In this document: positions 44,910-53,872 of the stretch, piece by piece
Numbering within the stretch: the stretch's first letter is position 1
Layout of the letters: the number at the start of each line of letters is the position of its first letter
From: Alteromonas sp047556435
GTDB taxonomy: Bacteria; Pseudomonadota; Gammaproteobacteria; Enterobacterales; Alteromonadaceae
Length of the DNA: 64,000 nucleotides
NCBI RefSeq assembly: GCF_047556435.1
Contig: NZ_CP180210.1
Location: 806,001-870,000 of the forward strand
Reading direction: 5' to 3'
Position numbers and translations under genes: made by a program
The notes under the pieces: generated by a model
The model's input: only the letters and a program-made list of their open reading frames with translations
Databases searched by the model: none
Told to the model about the DNA's origin: nothing

Positions 44910-46274
44910 ATGTTTAACACTGTAAAACGAATCGCTGTTGGTCTGGCTGCCCTAAGCATCAGCGTAAGCGCAATGGCACAAAGTGACCGTGCCCTGGACT
45001 TAGACGCGTTATTGAAGCAACTGGAAGAAGGTCAGTTCGCGCAATCTGAGCAAAACAAACAACGTGAGCAGGACTTTATGCAGCAGCGCGCCGAACAGGA
45101 TCGCATGCTGGAAGAAGCGCGTCAGACGCGCAACAACCTGCTGGCGCAGTCAGAAAGACTGGAAACCCAGTTTGAAGAAAACGAATTTAAACTGGCTGAC
45201 TTAAACGGTGCTCTGGATAACCGCTTAGGTTCATTAAAAGAATTGTTTGGCGTGCTTCAGCAAGTGGCTGGTGACACTAAGAACAAATTCTATAATTCAA
45301 TGATTTCTGCACAAATCCCGGGTCGTTCAGACTTTCTGGATCAGATGGCACAGGACATGGGCTCAAGCTCTAAGCTGGCGTCTATCGAAGAAATCGAGCG
45401 CGTATGGTTTGAAATCCAGCGTGAAATGACCGAGTCAGGCAAAGTGACCAAGTTCGAGACACCTGTGGTTGAAGCCGGTGGCGAGAAAGTGAATAAAGAA
45501 GTGGTTCGCGTGGGACCTTTCGCACTGGTTTCCGACGGAATGTACCTTGAGTACAACGGCGTGACTGGCACCGTATCGGAACTGGTTCGTCAGCCTGCTG
45601 ATCGTTACATGGACTCGGCTGCAGAACTGCAGGCGTCAAGCGGTGAAATGGTTGAGTTTGGTATCGACCCGACGGGCGGTTCAATCCTGGGGCTGCTGGT
45701 ACAGGCACCTAACTTACAAGAGCGTGTAGAACAAGGTGGAACGGTAGGGTACATCATTCTTATCGTCGGCGCATTTGGTCTGCTGCTGGCTATCGAGCGT
45801 CTGATTACGCTGACAATTGTCCGCACCAAGGTGAATAAGCAACTGAAATCGAAAGAAATCAAAACTACTAACCCGCTTGGCCGCGTGCTAAAAGTCCGTG
45901 ACGAGTATCCAAACGCGGATGTTGAAGCACTGGAGCTTCATCTGACTGAAGCGATTCTGGGTGAAGTGCCGAAGCTGAGCCGCAATCTGACTATTATCAA
46001 GATCATCTCTGTGGTAGCACCGCTGATGGGTCTGTTAGGTACGGTTACCGGTATGATTAACACCTTCCAGGCGATTACCCTGTTTGGTACCGGCGACCCG
46101 AAACTGATGGCTGGTGGTATCTCAACCGCACTGGTAACAACAGTACTGGGTCTGGTTGTGGCGATTCCGATGACGCTGCTATACGCCATGCTGAATACGC
46201 GTAGCAAGAACATCGTGTACATCCTTCAGGAGCAGGCTTCTGGTGTCATCGCTGAGCGCGCAGAGCGGAGCTGA
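44910..46274 (+). CDS. TtpC-like MotA/TolQ/ExbB proton channel protein
   Basis: A 454-residue ExbB-family protein with a long N-terminal extension: signal peptide (ISVSAMAQ), coiled coil (about residues 30-110), a periplasmic domain, then the ExbB core of three helices from about residue 280 (VGYIILIVGAFGLLLAIERL; VVAPLMGLLGTVTGMINTFQ; STALVTTVLGLVVAIPMTLL). This is the layout of Vibrio TtpC, which is needed for TonB2 function. The ATG at 44910 is nine bases after AGAGG; an ATG at 44904 is an alternative. It lies within 13 nt of DUF3450 and 2 nt of the next gene. Confidence 0.92.
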   Translation: MFNTVKRIAVGLAALSISVSAMAQSDRALDLDALLKQLEEGQFAQSEQNKQREQDFMQQRAEQDRMLEEARQTRNNLLAQSERLETQFEENEFKLADLNGALDNRLGSLKELFGVLQQVAGDTKNKFYNSMISAQIPGRSDFLDQMAQDMGSSSKLASIEEIERVWFEIQREMTESGKVTKFETPVVEAGGEKVNKEVVRVGPFALVSDGMYLEYNGVTGTVSELVRQPADRYMDSAAELQASSGEMVEFGIDPTGGSILGLLVQAPNLQERVEQGGTVGYIILIVGAFGLLLAIERLITLTIVRTKVNKQLKSKEIKTTNPLGRVLKVRDEYPNADVEALELHLTEAILGEVPKLSRNLTIIKIISVVAPLMGLLGTVTGMINTFQAITLFGTGDPKLMAGGISTALVTTVLGLVVAIPMTLLYAMLNTRSKNIVYILQEQASGVIAERAERS

Positions 46275-46276
46275 TC

Positions 46277-46798
46277 ATGACTATCGAGTTTTTGGAAGCA
46301 ATTCGCGATTTCACTGAGTCCGGAGGTCAGGTTCTCCTGGCCATCGGCGTGCTGATATTCGTCATGTGGCTTTTGATCCTCGAGCGTGCGATGTACCTGC
46401 TGATTTGGCATAAACAGGCAAAGAAAGACGCCATCAATACGTGGAACGCGCGCGATGATCGCTCTTCCTGGATTGCGTCTCAGGTACGCCAGAAAACGAT
46501 TTCACAGCTTACGATGAAACTAAATGGCAGTATCCCGATCATTCAGGCGCTGGTGGCACTGTGTCCACTACTGGGCCTGATGGGAACAGTAACCGGCATG
46601 ATTGAAGTGTTCGACGTTATGGCAATTTCCGGTTCTGGTAATGCCCGTTCTATGGCCTCCGGGGTGTCTAAAGCGACTATTCCCACCATGGCCGGTATGG
46701 TTGGTGCGTTGTCTGGCGTATTTGCCGCAACCTGGCTGAACCGTACAGTGAAATCAGAACGCACGCATCTAGAGGATGCATTGGTAATTAAACGTTAA
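46277..46798 (+). CDS. exbB: ExbB (MotA/TolQ/ExbB proton channel), TonB2-type
   Basis: A 173-residue three-helix inner-membrane protein, short like ExbB2. TM1 is at about residues 15-37 (VLLAIGVLIFVMWLLILERAMYL); the later helices contain VALCPLLGLMGTVTGMIEVF and KATIPTMAGMVGALSGVFAA. With ExbD it forms the proton channel that energises TonB. It starts 2 nt after the TtpC gene. Confidence 0.93.
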   Translation: MTIEFLEAIRDFTESGGQVLLAIGVLIFVMWLLILERAMYLLIWHKQAKKDAINTWNARDDRSSWIASQVRQKTISQLTMKLNGSIPIIQALVALCPLLGLMGTVTGMIEVFDVMAISGSGNARSMASGVSKATIPTMAGMVGALSGVFAATWLNRTVKSERTHLEDALVIKR

Positions 46799-46830
46799 TG
46801 CCAGTCAGGCGTTAAGGTAAGGATTTTAAT

Positions 46831-47238
46831 ATGAAGCAGCATTTTCAAAACCTGGTAGATGAAGAAGAAGCAAACATCGATATGACGCCCATGCTGGACG
46901 TGGTATTTATCATGCTAATCTTCTTTATCGTCACCGCGTCGTTTGTGAAAGAAGCGGGTATTGACGTTAACCGTCCTGAAGCCGCTACAGCAGTGAAAAA
47001 AGACCGTGCGAACATTCTGATTGCGATTTCTGATACCGGTGAAATCTGGATCAACAAGCGTCGCATTGATGTGCGTGCTGTACAGGCCAACATTGAACGT
47101 CTGCATGCCGAGAACCCGCAGGGTACGGTGGTGATTCAGGCAGACAAGAAGGCCACTACGGAAACCCTGATAAAGGTGATGGATGCATCGCGTGCCGCTG
47201 GGGTTTACGACGTTTCCATTGCCGCGCAAGAGCCATAA
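46831..47238 (+). CDS. exbD: ExbD biopolymer transport protein
   Basis: A 135-residue protein with one N-terminal helix bearing the proton-carrying Asp23 (IDMTPMLDVVFIMLIFF) and a periplasmic domain (ISDTGEIWINKRRID; VVIQADKKATTETLIKVMD). It pairs with ExbB to power TonB. It is 3 nt from tonB. Confidence 0.95.
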   Translation: MKQHFQNLVDEEEANIDMTPMLDVVFIMLIFFIVTASFVKEAGIDVNRPEAATAVKKDRANILIAISDTGEIWINKRRIDVRAVQANIERLHAENPQGTVVIQADKKATTETLIKVMDASRAAGVYDVSIAAQEP

Positions 47239-47241
47239 GCC

Positions 47242-47850
47242 ATGCCACGATTTATCATTGCATTTATCGTTTCTCTTGGCATAACGCTGGGTCTGTTCTT
47301 CCTGATGTCATCGTTGATAAAGATGGGTGGAAGCGCGCTGACTGAGCCGCCGCAGGGAAGCGTGCTGGACTTTGTCCGGGTGAAAGAGGAAGAGCAGGTC
47401 GAGAAAAAAGACCGTAAGCCTAAAAAACCGCCCAAACCAGAGCAACAGCCTCCGCAAATGGAACAGCCGCAAATGGACTCGCCAACGCCGAATGCGGAAG
47501 GTTCTGGAATGGACTTTGCCGCAGACGTGGGTGATGACATCTCCTTAGATGGAGGTCTTGCCTTGGAATCCGGTGATGGCGAATACCTGCCTATCGTCAA
47601 GGTTGCGCCAGTGTATCCTCGTCGCGCACTGCAACGTGGAATTGAAGGTTTCGTTATTGTTGAGTTTACGGTAACCAAACAAGGTGCGGTTCGCGACCCT
47701 ATCGTGGTGGAAGCCAATCCGGAAGGTATTTTCGAACAGGCAGCTATCGATGCTGCCATGAAGTTTAAATACAAGCCGCGGGTGGTTAACGGCGAAGCGA
47801 CTGAAGTGTCAGGCGTACAAAACCGTATCACCTTCCAGATTGACGGGTAA
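47242..47850 (+). CDS. tonB: TonB energy transducer, TonB2-type
   Basis: A 202-residue protein: N-terminal anchor (ISLGITLGLFFLMSSLI-like, about residues 5-22), a short Pro/Gln/Lys-rich spacer (KPKKPPKPEQQPP), and a C-terminal receptor-binding domain with VAPVYPRRALQRGIEGFVIV and KFKYKPRVVNGE. The spacer is much shorter than in TonB1, typical of TonB2. It carries energy to outer-membrane receptors, presumably including the one just upstream. Its stop overlaps the next start by one base. Confidence 0.94.
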   Translation: MPRFIIAFIVSLGITLGLFFLMSSLIKMGGSALTEPPQGSVLDFVRVKEEEQVEKKDRKPKKPPKPEQQPPQMEQPQMDSPTPNAEGSGMDFAADVGDDISLDGGLALESGDGEYLPIVKVAPVYPRRALQRGIEGFVIVEFTVTKQGAVRDPIVVEANPEGIFEQAAIDAAMKFKYKPRVVNGEATEVSGVQNRITFQIDG

Positions 47851-49181
47851 TGAGTATGAAGAAGATGACACTACAATCACTCTTCAGCGCTTTGGCATTG
47901 TCCACCCTGACGCTGATGTCGGCGGGTTCAGTGGTGCTGGTATCGGGCCAGGTGCAAGCGCAGGAACAAAAGGCGAGTGAAAAGCAAACCCGGCGCGTAC
48001 CTACATTGCGCTCGAAGGTGTATGAACAGCTTGCGCGCGCGCAGTCTGCTGCGGATGAGGAAGGCAATATCCCTGAAGCGATTTCAATTTTGAAAGAAGT
48101 TGAAGATAAAGCAGACTCGATGAACAGTTATGAAAGAGCCATGATGTACAATTTTTATGGCTTCATATATTACAACGACGAGCAGTACGATAAGGCGCTG
48201 GAATCTTTCGAGAAAGTGGTTGATCAACAGCCTATCCCGGAAAAGTTCGAAATGACGACGCTGTTCTCGCTGGCGCAGCTGCACCTGATGCAGGGCAACT
48301 TTGCCAAAACCATTCAGTTTCTTGAGCGTTGGGAAGGGCTTAACGAAGGCGCGATCCCTCCGAAGAACAAGGTGTTGAAAGCTCAGGCTTATTACCAGAA
48401 TAAAGAGTACGAGAAAGCCGCAGACTGGATTTCTCAGGCAGTACGTGAACACGAAGCCGAAGGGATGCTTCCTGATGAAGGATGGTTGATTCTTCAGCGT
48501 GCCGTGTACTACGAGCTCAAACAACCTGAAAAGGTGAAAGACGTACTGGTGAAAATGGTGAAGTTGTATAACGAGCCTAAGTACTGGACGCAGCTGGCGG
48601 GGATGTTCGGTGAGCTGGGTGAAGAGCGAAAACAACTTGCCATTATGGAAGCGGCGTATCAGCAAGGGTATGTTGAGAGCGCAGCGGATATCTTCAATCT
48701 TGCACAGCTTTACTACTATCACCGGGCTCCTTACAAAGGCGCACTGTTGATGGAGCAGGCGATGAAAGATGGTGTGCTGGAAGAAAACCTGCGTAACCTG
48801 AAGTTTCTTGGCCAAAGCTGGTCACTAGCCAAAGAGCAGGATAAAGCAATTCCGGTGATGATGCAGGCTGCTGAGTTGTCTGACGATGGCGAGCTCGACG
48901 CACAGGTAGCGCAAATTCTGCTTAACGAAGAACGCTGGGAAGAGGCCATCGCCTCAGCCGATCGCGCTATTGAGAAAGGTGACCTGCGTAACCCTGGCCT
49001 GGTGTATCTGGTTAAAGGCATGGCACTGTATAATCAGGGACAGTATGCACTGGCACTGAATGAGTTGGCAGAAGCAGAAAAGCATCAGAAAAGCCGGGCG
49101 ATGGCGCAACAATGGAAGCAGTTTGTCTCATCTGAGAAGCAATCTGCTGAGCGTCTGGCAGCGGAATTGGGTACCGAGTAA
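47850..49181 (+). CDS. exported TPR protein, last gene of the TonB operon
   Basis: A 443-residue protein with a signal peptide (about residues 1-33, ending QVQAQ) and many tetratricopeptide-type helical repeats (for example YNFYGFIYYNDEQYDKALES and YYHRAPYKGALLMEQAM). Proteins of this kind close TonB2 operons in marine gammaproteobacteria and are often labelled putative component of the TonB system. The mechanism is not known. It overlaps tonB by one base and is followed by a terminator. Confidence 0.9.
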   Translation: MSMKKMTLQSLFSALALSTLTLMSAGSVVLVSGQVQAQEQKASEKQTRRVPTLRSKVYEQLARAQSAADEEGNIPEAISILKEVEDKADSMNSYERAMMYNFYGFIYYNDEQYDKALESFEKVVDQQPIPEKFEMTTLFSLAQLHLMQGNFAKTIQFLERWEGLNEGAIPPKNKVLKAQAYYQNKEYEKAADWISQAVREHEAEGMLPDEGWLILQRAVYYELKQPEKVKDVLVKMVKLYNEPKYWTQLAGMFGELGEERKQLAIMEAAYQQGYVESAADIFNLAQLYYYHRAPYKGALLMEQAMKDGVLEENLRNLKFLGQSWSLAKEQDKAIPVMMQAAELSDDGELDAQVAQILLNEERWEEAIASADRAIEKGDLRNPGLVYLVKGMALYNQGQYALALNELAEAEKHQKSRAMAQQWKQFVSSEKQSAERLAAELGTE

Positions 49182-49200
49182 CCTATATAGCTTTCAGATG

Positions 49201-49227
49201 AAAAAGCCGCGCATTGTCGCGGCTTTT
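49201..49227 (+). terminator. terminator of the TonB operon
   Basis: AAAAAGCCGCG, a short loop and CGCGGCTTTT, 20 nt after the TPR stop. Confidence 0.92.
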
Positions 49228-49299
49228 GTATTTGGAATAAGGCTCAATTTATGACTTTCTTAGCGTTGTCGCGCCTGTTCTGAGCAAGTAGGTGCTGAT

Positions 49300-50136
49300 T
49301 TAGTTTTCGGAAATTGTGCTATTCAGCGTTTCCAGCCAGCGTTGATAATCGCTGTCGTTGAGCCCATAAGAAAGGAACAGCTGATAAGCCTTGTCGGTAT
49401 CTTTAATATTTCTGAGGCCCTGGTTCAGTTTTCGAATGGCTTCGACGGCTTCAGGGTTTTGATTATCGGCAAGGGCCCGTACCCAATCCGGCATGATGAC
49501 ATCGCCCACTTGCTTCATGCAGTGTCGCTGCTTTCTCTTTGCATGATTAAGGCAGTAGTAGCTGACTATCGATTGCCCAAACAACAGATAATCTAACCTT
49601 CCTTCATCTAATAGCGTATATAGCCTAGTGCGTGCGCGCGAAGAATAAATATTTTCAAAGCCAATATTTTTTGCCATGGTTTCCTGAACAGAGTGCGATG
49701 ACACACCAATCGTGCTGTTAACCACATCGATATCGCTCATGGTACTTACCTTATTTGACGGGGAGGTAAATATCGCTGAGCCTTCTGCATAAAGCGGATA
49801 GGTGAAGTTTGCCCACGCTTCGCGTTCTTTCGTTTTAAAAGCACCAAACACCAGACTCACCCGATGTGCCTGGACTCGCTTTATCGCAGCGCTCCATGCA
49901 GAGGGTTGTGTAACGAAAGCGATATCCTGATCGGCAGCAGCAAGGCTTAGCAGTTTCCAGGAGAGCCCGTAGCCGATCGCGGCGTCAACGTATTTGTCGT
50001 GATCTTCAAATACCGCGATATCAACACTTTGAGATGCAGCCAGCGTTGAGGAGCAACTCACCATTAACGCCAGCAGGGAAAAGAAAATGCGTTTGCACCA
50101 CTTATTCAACTGAACAGTAAGTAACGTCGGTAACAT
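49300..50136 (-). CDS. exported solute-binding-like protein (SBP_bac_3 type)
   Basis: A protein of about 278 residues with an N-terminal signal (IFFSLLALMVSCSSTLAAS) and a type 2 periplasmic-binding-protein fold: YVDAAIGYGLSWKLL, FGAFKTKEREAWANFTYPLY, VVNSTIGVSSHSVQETMA and LLDEGRLDYLLFG. No transporter genes adjoin it, as is common for such proteins in Alteromonadales. The start is uncertain: the frame is open to a TTG at 50250, but neither that nor the ATG at 50136 has a clear ribosome site; the ATG puts the signal peptide near the N-terminus. The Cys in VSCS could be a lipobox. The ligand is unknown. Confidence 0.75.
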   Translation of the reverse strand: MLPTLLTVQLNKWCKRIFFSLLALMVSCSSTLAASQSVDIAVFEDHDKYVDAAIGYGLSWKLLSLAAADQDIAFVTQPSAWSAAIKRVQAHRVSLVFGAFKTKEREAWANFTYPLYAEGSAIFTSPSNKVSTMSDIDVVNSTIGVSSHSVQETMAKNIGFENIYSSRARTRLYTLLDEGRLDYLLFGQSIVSYYCLNHAKRKQRHCMKQVGDVIMPDWVRALADNQNPEAVEAIRKLNQGLRNIKDTDKAYQLFLSYGLNDSDYQRWLETLNSTISEN

Positions 50137-50459
50137 AGCAGTGAGGGCAATGACGTCTGGGGCTTTACGAGGTGAAGCCGGTGATAGAAAAGCGCGTGAA
50201 CCAGAGGGATTGCTTAGCGCGTCGGTGTGCTGGCGTATTTTACTTTTCAATACTTGGCTACAACATGAATGAGTTTTTAGTAGTACATATCAGGAGTGGT
50301 TAAAAATCAATGTAAACACCCTTTATTCTGCAATCTTACGTTAAGAGGTGGCCCCACGTTTTCTGACAACAGGCAGGGGTAATGACCAGATAATCGCATT
50401 TGCCTAGTTGTGAGGATTTGTCTAGCATGAATAGCGTTTTTAAGAAAAAGGATTTTATT
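50137..50459. other. divergent intergenic region, no separate gene
   Basis: About 320 nt between the solute-binding-like gene and the TPR/TonB-C gene. The left part is open in frame with the former and could be its longer N-terminus. The right part ends in AAGGA before the next start. No hairpin or operator stands out. Confidence 0.4.
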
Positions 50460-51575
50460 ATGCGAATTGCCATTTCGGGCATACTGGCTGCAACGTTTTT
50501 GACCTCCGGCGTACTGGCATCAGAGAACGGCCCCACGTTTTCCGAGGTTTACCAACAGTTCCAACAGGCTAACGCTAACAACGAAATCACCCGGGCGCTG
50601 CGTCTGTCAGAGAATGCACTCGCGCTGGGAGAGAATAAGTTTGGCAGGGAAAGCGAAAATGCGGCCATGCTCAGGTATACCTACGCAAATATGCTGGCCA
50701 TCAACAAACACCATGAGCAGGCGCTGTCTGTTTATGATGATGTGTATGATGACTATGAGCGATTATACGGCGAAGACGCCGAGCAAATGATCCAGCTTGC
50801 ACTGAGCGTCATTACCTTTTACAACGCCATGCCACATCACGTCAAAATGGATGAGATAAGCCAGGTAGATAAGTACTTCGATAATCTGTTGGACGCGCTG
50901 GAAGAGAATGAGAGCCTGCAGGAAAAGCAGCGGGCGGCACTGTATCACGAAGCTATGATGACCATTAGCAAAACCGGTAACATCCCGCTTCGTGCCATAG
51001 AGCTGAACAGTTTTGCTAAGCGAGGTGTCGAGCTGATAGAAGCGGCCTGGGGCAGTGAAGATGTGCGTACTGTGGAAGCCAAGTTTTTACAGGCGCGAAT
51101 TTATGAGCTTAACGATAAAGACAGCTATGCGATAGACCGTTATGAAGAAGTGGCAGCGATCCTGGATAGCCGGGTTGCATTTTCTCACCCCTACGCGCTG
51201 GCGTCGCATGCGAAGCTGGTGTCGTTACTGGAAAGCCGCGGCGAATCTGAGCGGGCAACCAAACATTGTATCGCGATAGGGAAAATGTCGCCGTGGGATC
51301 CCAATCAGGAGCAAGAGCCGTTGTACCGTAAGAACCCCGAATACCCAATGAGCTATGCCCGTCGTGGCAGAGAAGGATGGGTCAGGCTGAGTTTTGATAT
51401 TAGCGAATATGGGTTCGTTGAAAATATATCGGTGCTTGAAAGCAGTGGCGGCGAGCTGTTTGCCAGTGAGGGCCTCAAAGCACTGGAGCAGTGGCGGTAC
51501 GCCCCGAAATTTGAAAACGGAAAGCCGGTTGTTGCAAAAGAGCTTGTCGTGCAGCTGGATTTTGAACTGATGTGA
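50460..51575 (+). CDS. exported helical-repeat protein with TonB C-terminal domain
   Basis: A 371-residue protein with a cleavable signal peptide (GILAATFLTSGVLAS). Residues of about 25-280 look like tetratricopeptide-type helices, and a TonB-C domain ends the protein (about 290-371: NPEYPMSYARRGREGWVRLS, LKALEQWRYAPKF). It lacks both the N-terminal membrane anchor and the Pro-rich spacer of a real TonB, so it cannot couple to ExbBD in the usual way. The ATG eight bases after AAGGA is the start. Such proteins are common in Alteromonadales; the role is unknown. Confidence 0.85.
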   Translation: MRIAISGILAATFLTSGVLASENGPTFSEVYQQFQQANANNEITRALRLSENALALGENKFGRESENAAMLRYTYANMLAINKHHEQALSVYDDVYDDYERLYGEDAEQMIQLALSVITFYNAMPHHVKMDEISQVDKYFDNLLDALEENESLQEKQRAALYHEAMMTISKTGNIPLRAIELNSFAKRGVELIEAAWGSEDVRTVEAKFLQARIYELNDKDSYAIDRYEEVAAILDSRVAFSHPYALASHAKLVSLLESRGESERATKHCIAIGKMSPWDPNQEQEPLYRKNPEYPMSYARRGREGWVRLSFDISEYGFVENISVLESSGGELFASEGLKALEQWRYAPKFENGKPVVAKELVVQLDFELM

Positions 51576-51622
51576 TGTTGCGGTAACGCTGCAATGTGGG
51601 TGGAAATCACCTGCGTTTACGC

Positions 51623-51648
51623 AAAAGGAGCGCATCGCGCTCCTTTTT
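51623..51648 (+). terminator. terminator after the TPR/TonB-C gene
   Basis: AAAAGGAGCGC, ATC and GCGCTCCTTTTT, 47 nt after the stop. T runs on both sides make it usable from both directions, including for the convergent PagL-like gene. Confidence 0.92.
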
Positions 51649-51713
51649 CATGTCATCGGCACACGGCGCACGTTGGGGTGCGGACCGGTATTACTGAACG
51701 TTATTGAGGTTGA

Positions 51714-52238
51714 TTAATCCCAGCGTTGACTGAACGACAGGGAAATAAAGTCCAGACCTGGATTCGGCTTTTTAAACCCGGCATTGGAATAGTGCAGGTA
51801 GCGAAGCGCCAGGCGGTACTGTTGTTGGTTCCCAAACACCGTGCTTACGCCAATACGATCCTCGAACTGGTAGTGTGTTGACACATCCTTGCCAGCAAAC
51901 CGGGTATCATCCAGTAAAGACACGCCAATTCCAAACTCTGCCTCTATTGGAAAGCCGTGTATCTTTCCCACAGGAATCCGCAAAATGGGCGAAAGCGCCA
52001 ACACCAGATTTGAGTCATACTCATCCCGTTCACCGTACTCCCAGAAATTGGCGCTGGTCTCAAGGGTCAATGTTACAGGCCAGTCGCTATTCAGAGGCTG
52101 GTCAATGTGATACTGGTAGGCAAGTTTAACGCCGTTCACGGCGCCTTCACCGCGGATAACATCAATAGCATAGCCCGGTGCGGCGCTGGTGGCTGCGCTG
52201 AAAGCGAGAAAAAAGAAAAGTAATGTTGGTTTCGTCAT
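51714..52238 (-). CDS. acyloxyacyl hydrolase (PagL-like lipid A 3-O-deacylase)
   Basis: A 174-residue outer-membrane beta-barrel with a signal peptide (FFLAFSAATSAA). The C-terminal LRYLHYSNAGFKKPNPGLDF carries the PagL catalytic His-x-Ser pair, and the protein ends with an aromatic-rich strand (FSQRWD). PagL enzymes remove the 3-O acyl chain of lipid A. The ATG four bases after GGAGGA is used; another lies four codons upstream. Single gene. Confidence 0.85.
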   Translation of the reverse strand: MTKPTLLFFFLAFSAATSAAPGYAIDVIRGEGAVNGVKLAYQYHIDQPLNSDWPVTLTLETSANFWEYGERDEYDSNLVLALSPILRIPVGKIHGFPIEAEFGIGVSLLDDTRFAGKDVSTHYQFEDRIGVSTVFGNQQQYRLALRYLHYSNAGFKKPNPGLDFISLSFSQRWD

Positions 52239-52405
52239 ATGTTCCTCCATACCTCCATGTATGGGAGAAACATCGTTTCAAAATACGTTTTAATTCATTA
52301 CGTTATTCGAAAAAACGAAACAACAATTTTGCAATAAGTTATGCCGTTGCAGGTAACTGACTCAAGGCCTATGGAGATCCCGCCATAAATCAGTGTAAGC
52401 AGCGT

Positions 52406-53710
52406 TTACTCAAGCAGTTTAGAAACACTGTTGGTGACGTTTTCAGCACCTTGCTGTATCTCGTTCATTACACCGCGCACTGACATGATCCTGTCGCTGT
52501 TGTTTCCTACACTGCCGGTAACCTGAGCCATTCTGTTTGTGGCGTCTTCCGTCAGTGCCCGGTTTTCCCTGACCACGGTTTCTATTTCCGTAGTCGATTC
52601 GCTGGTGCGTTTGGCAAGATGTCTCACCTCATCAGCGACAACGGCGAATCCTCTGCCTTGTTCTCCGGCACGGGCCGCTTCGATGGCCGCGTTTAATGCC
52701 AGCAGGTTGGTTTGCTCAGCCACGCTTTGGATGGTTGAAACGATGGAGCCAATTTTACTGGAATGGTCATTAATTTTTTGCATTAGCGCGTTGGTTTCGG
52801 TCACTTCATTAATCATATGCTCGAAGGCTTCAGTGGCTTCATCCAGTGACGCATTGCCCTTAATTGCGATTTGCGCCGTTTCTTCTGATGTTGCCAGTGC
52901 CATCTCTGCAGCGCTGGCAAACGCCTGACTGGCTCGCTGACTTTCTGTTATGTCAGTAGCGAACTTGATAACGGAAATGATATTTCCGTACGCGTCATAA
53001 ACTGGCGTATAAGAGGCTTCTAGCCAAACCTCCACGTTGTTCTTGCCGTAACGTTGATACTTTCCGGATGCAATGTCACCGTGTCCTAACTTGGTCCAAA
53101 AGTCCGGATTATCCCGGTAGAAGGCATCGTTACAAAAGATGCGGTGGTGTTTACCTTTGATTTCGTCTAACCGGTAGCCAGTCAGGTTAAGAAAGTTGTC
53201 GTTGGCGGTCAGAATGTCGCCATCCGGTGTAAATTCAATAACGGCAGATGAGCGACTGATAGCATCCGTCACCGAGGCCATTTTCAGGTACTGTTGATGC
53301 TGTTCGGTAATGTCCTGAGCGATCTTCATGACAGATTCAACGTTGCCGCTTTCATTCTTTACCGGAATGTACGTTGCCTCCAGCCAGATCATGTCTCCAT
53401 TGGCGTTTAGCCGGGGAAACGTGCCGGTGACTTCTTTGCCATTTCGAAGCGATGCCCAGAGGTTCGAATACTCTCGCGAATCTATGTATTGCTGTGTGCA
53501 CAACGACTTGTGAGCTTTACCAATCAGCTCCTCGCGCTTAAAGCCAACCATCTGCGCAAAGTGCGGATTTACGTCGGTGATAATGGCGTCTACCGTAAAA
53601 CAAATGACCGGCACAGAAGTCGTTATCGCGTTAACAATACTCTTGTAACGCAGAAGGTCGGTAAGTAATTCCTGTTTAACTTCATTGTGCTTTTTTATTG
53701 TTGTGAACAT
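52406..53710 (-). CDS. soluble PAS-PAS methyl-accepting chemotaxis protein (BdlA/Aer-like)
   Basis: A 434-residue chemoreceptor without membrane helices. PAS1 is at about residues 25-135 and PAS2 at about 145-260; each ends in the repeated pattern WLEATYIPV or WLEASYTPV followed by a PAC-type D-I-T-E. The signalling domain (about 270-434) has the conserved hairpin VAEQTNLLALNAAIEAARAG and GFAVVADEVRHLA. Receptors of this layout sense redox or other cytoplasmic signals; P. aeruginosa BdlA controls biofilm dispersal. The signal here is unknown. Single gene. Confidence 0.92.
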   Translation of the reverse strand: MFTTIKKHNEVKQELLTDLLRYKSIVNAITTSVPVICFTVDAIITDVNPHFAQMVGFKREELIGKAHKSLCTQQYIDSREYSNLWASLRNGKEVTGTFPRLNANGDMIWLEATYIPVKNESGNVESVMKIAQDITEQHQQYLKMASVTDAISRSSAVIEFTPDGDILTANDNFLNLTGYRLDEIKGKHHRIFCNDAFYRDNPDFWTKLGHGDIASGKYQRYGKNNVEVWLEASYTPVYDAYGNIISVIKFATDITESQRASQAFASAAEMALATSEETAQIAIKGNASLDEATEAFEHMINEVTETNALMQKINDHSSKIGSIVSTIQSVAEQTNLLALNAAIEAARAGEQGRGFAVVADEVRHLAKRTSESTTEIETVVRENRALTEDATNRMAQVTGSVGNNSDRIMSVRGVMNEIQQGAENVTNSVSKLLE

Positions 53711-53872
53711 CGTCGGGTTCGCTCCAGATAAGAATATGCGAATGTACTGTAACCGCTTTCACCACAAACATAAATCAATAATAAGTCTAAGTTTTTTTAA
53801 TGTACGCCGCGAGCTACCTCGCTGAAGCCGAAATTTGATACCGGTCTCCAGCGAAGGCCCGAATGCATGCGC

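Noticed and set aside
47205..47831. 208-codon minus-strand frame opposite tonB
   Set aside because: It mirrors the TonB frame and its Ser/Pro/Thr-rich content is what antisense of the Pro-rich spacer gives.
48084..48815. 243-codon minus-strand frame opposite the TPR gene
   Set aside because: It is antisense to an operon gene with clear helical repeats; composition rich in His, Phe and Leu is typical of a shadow frame.
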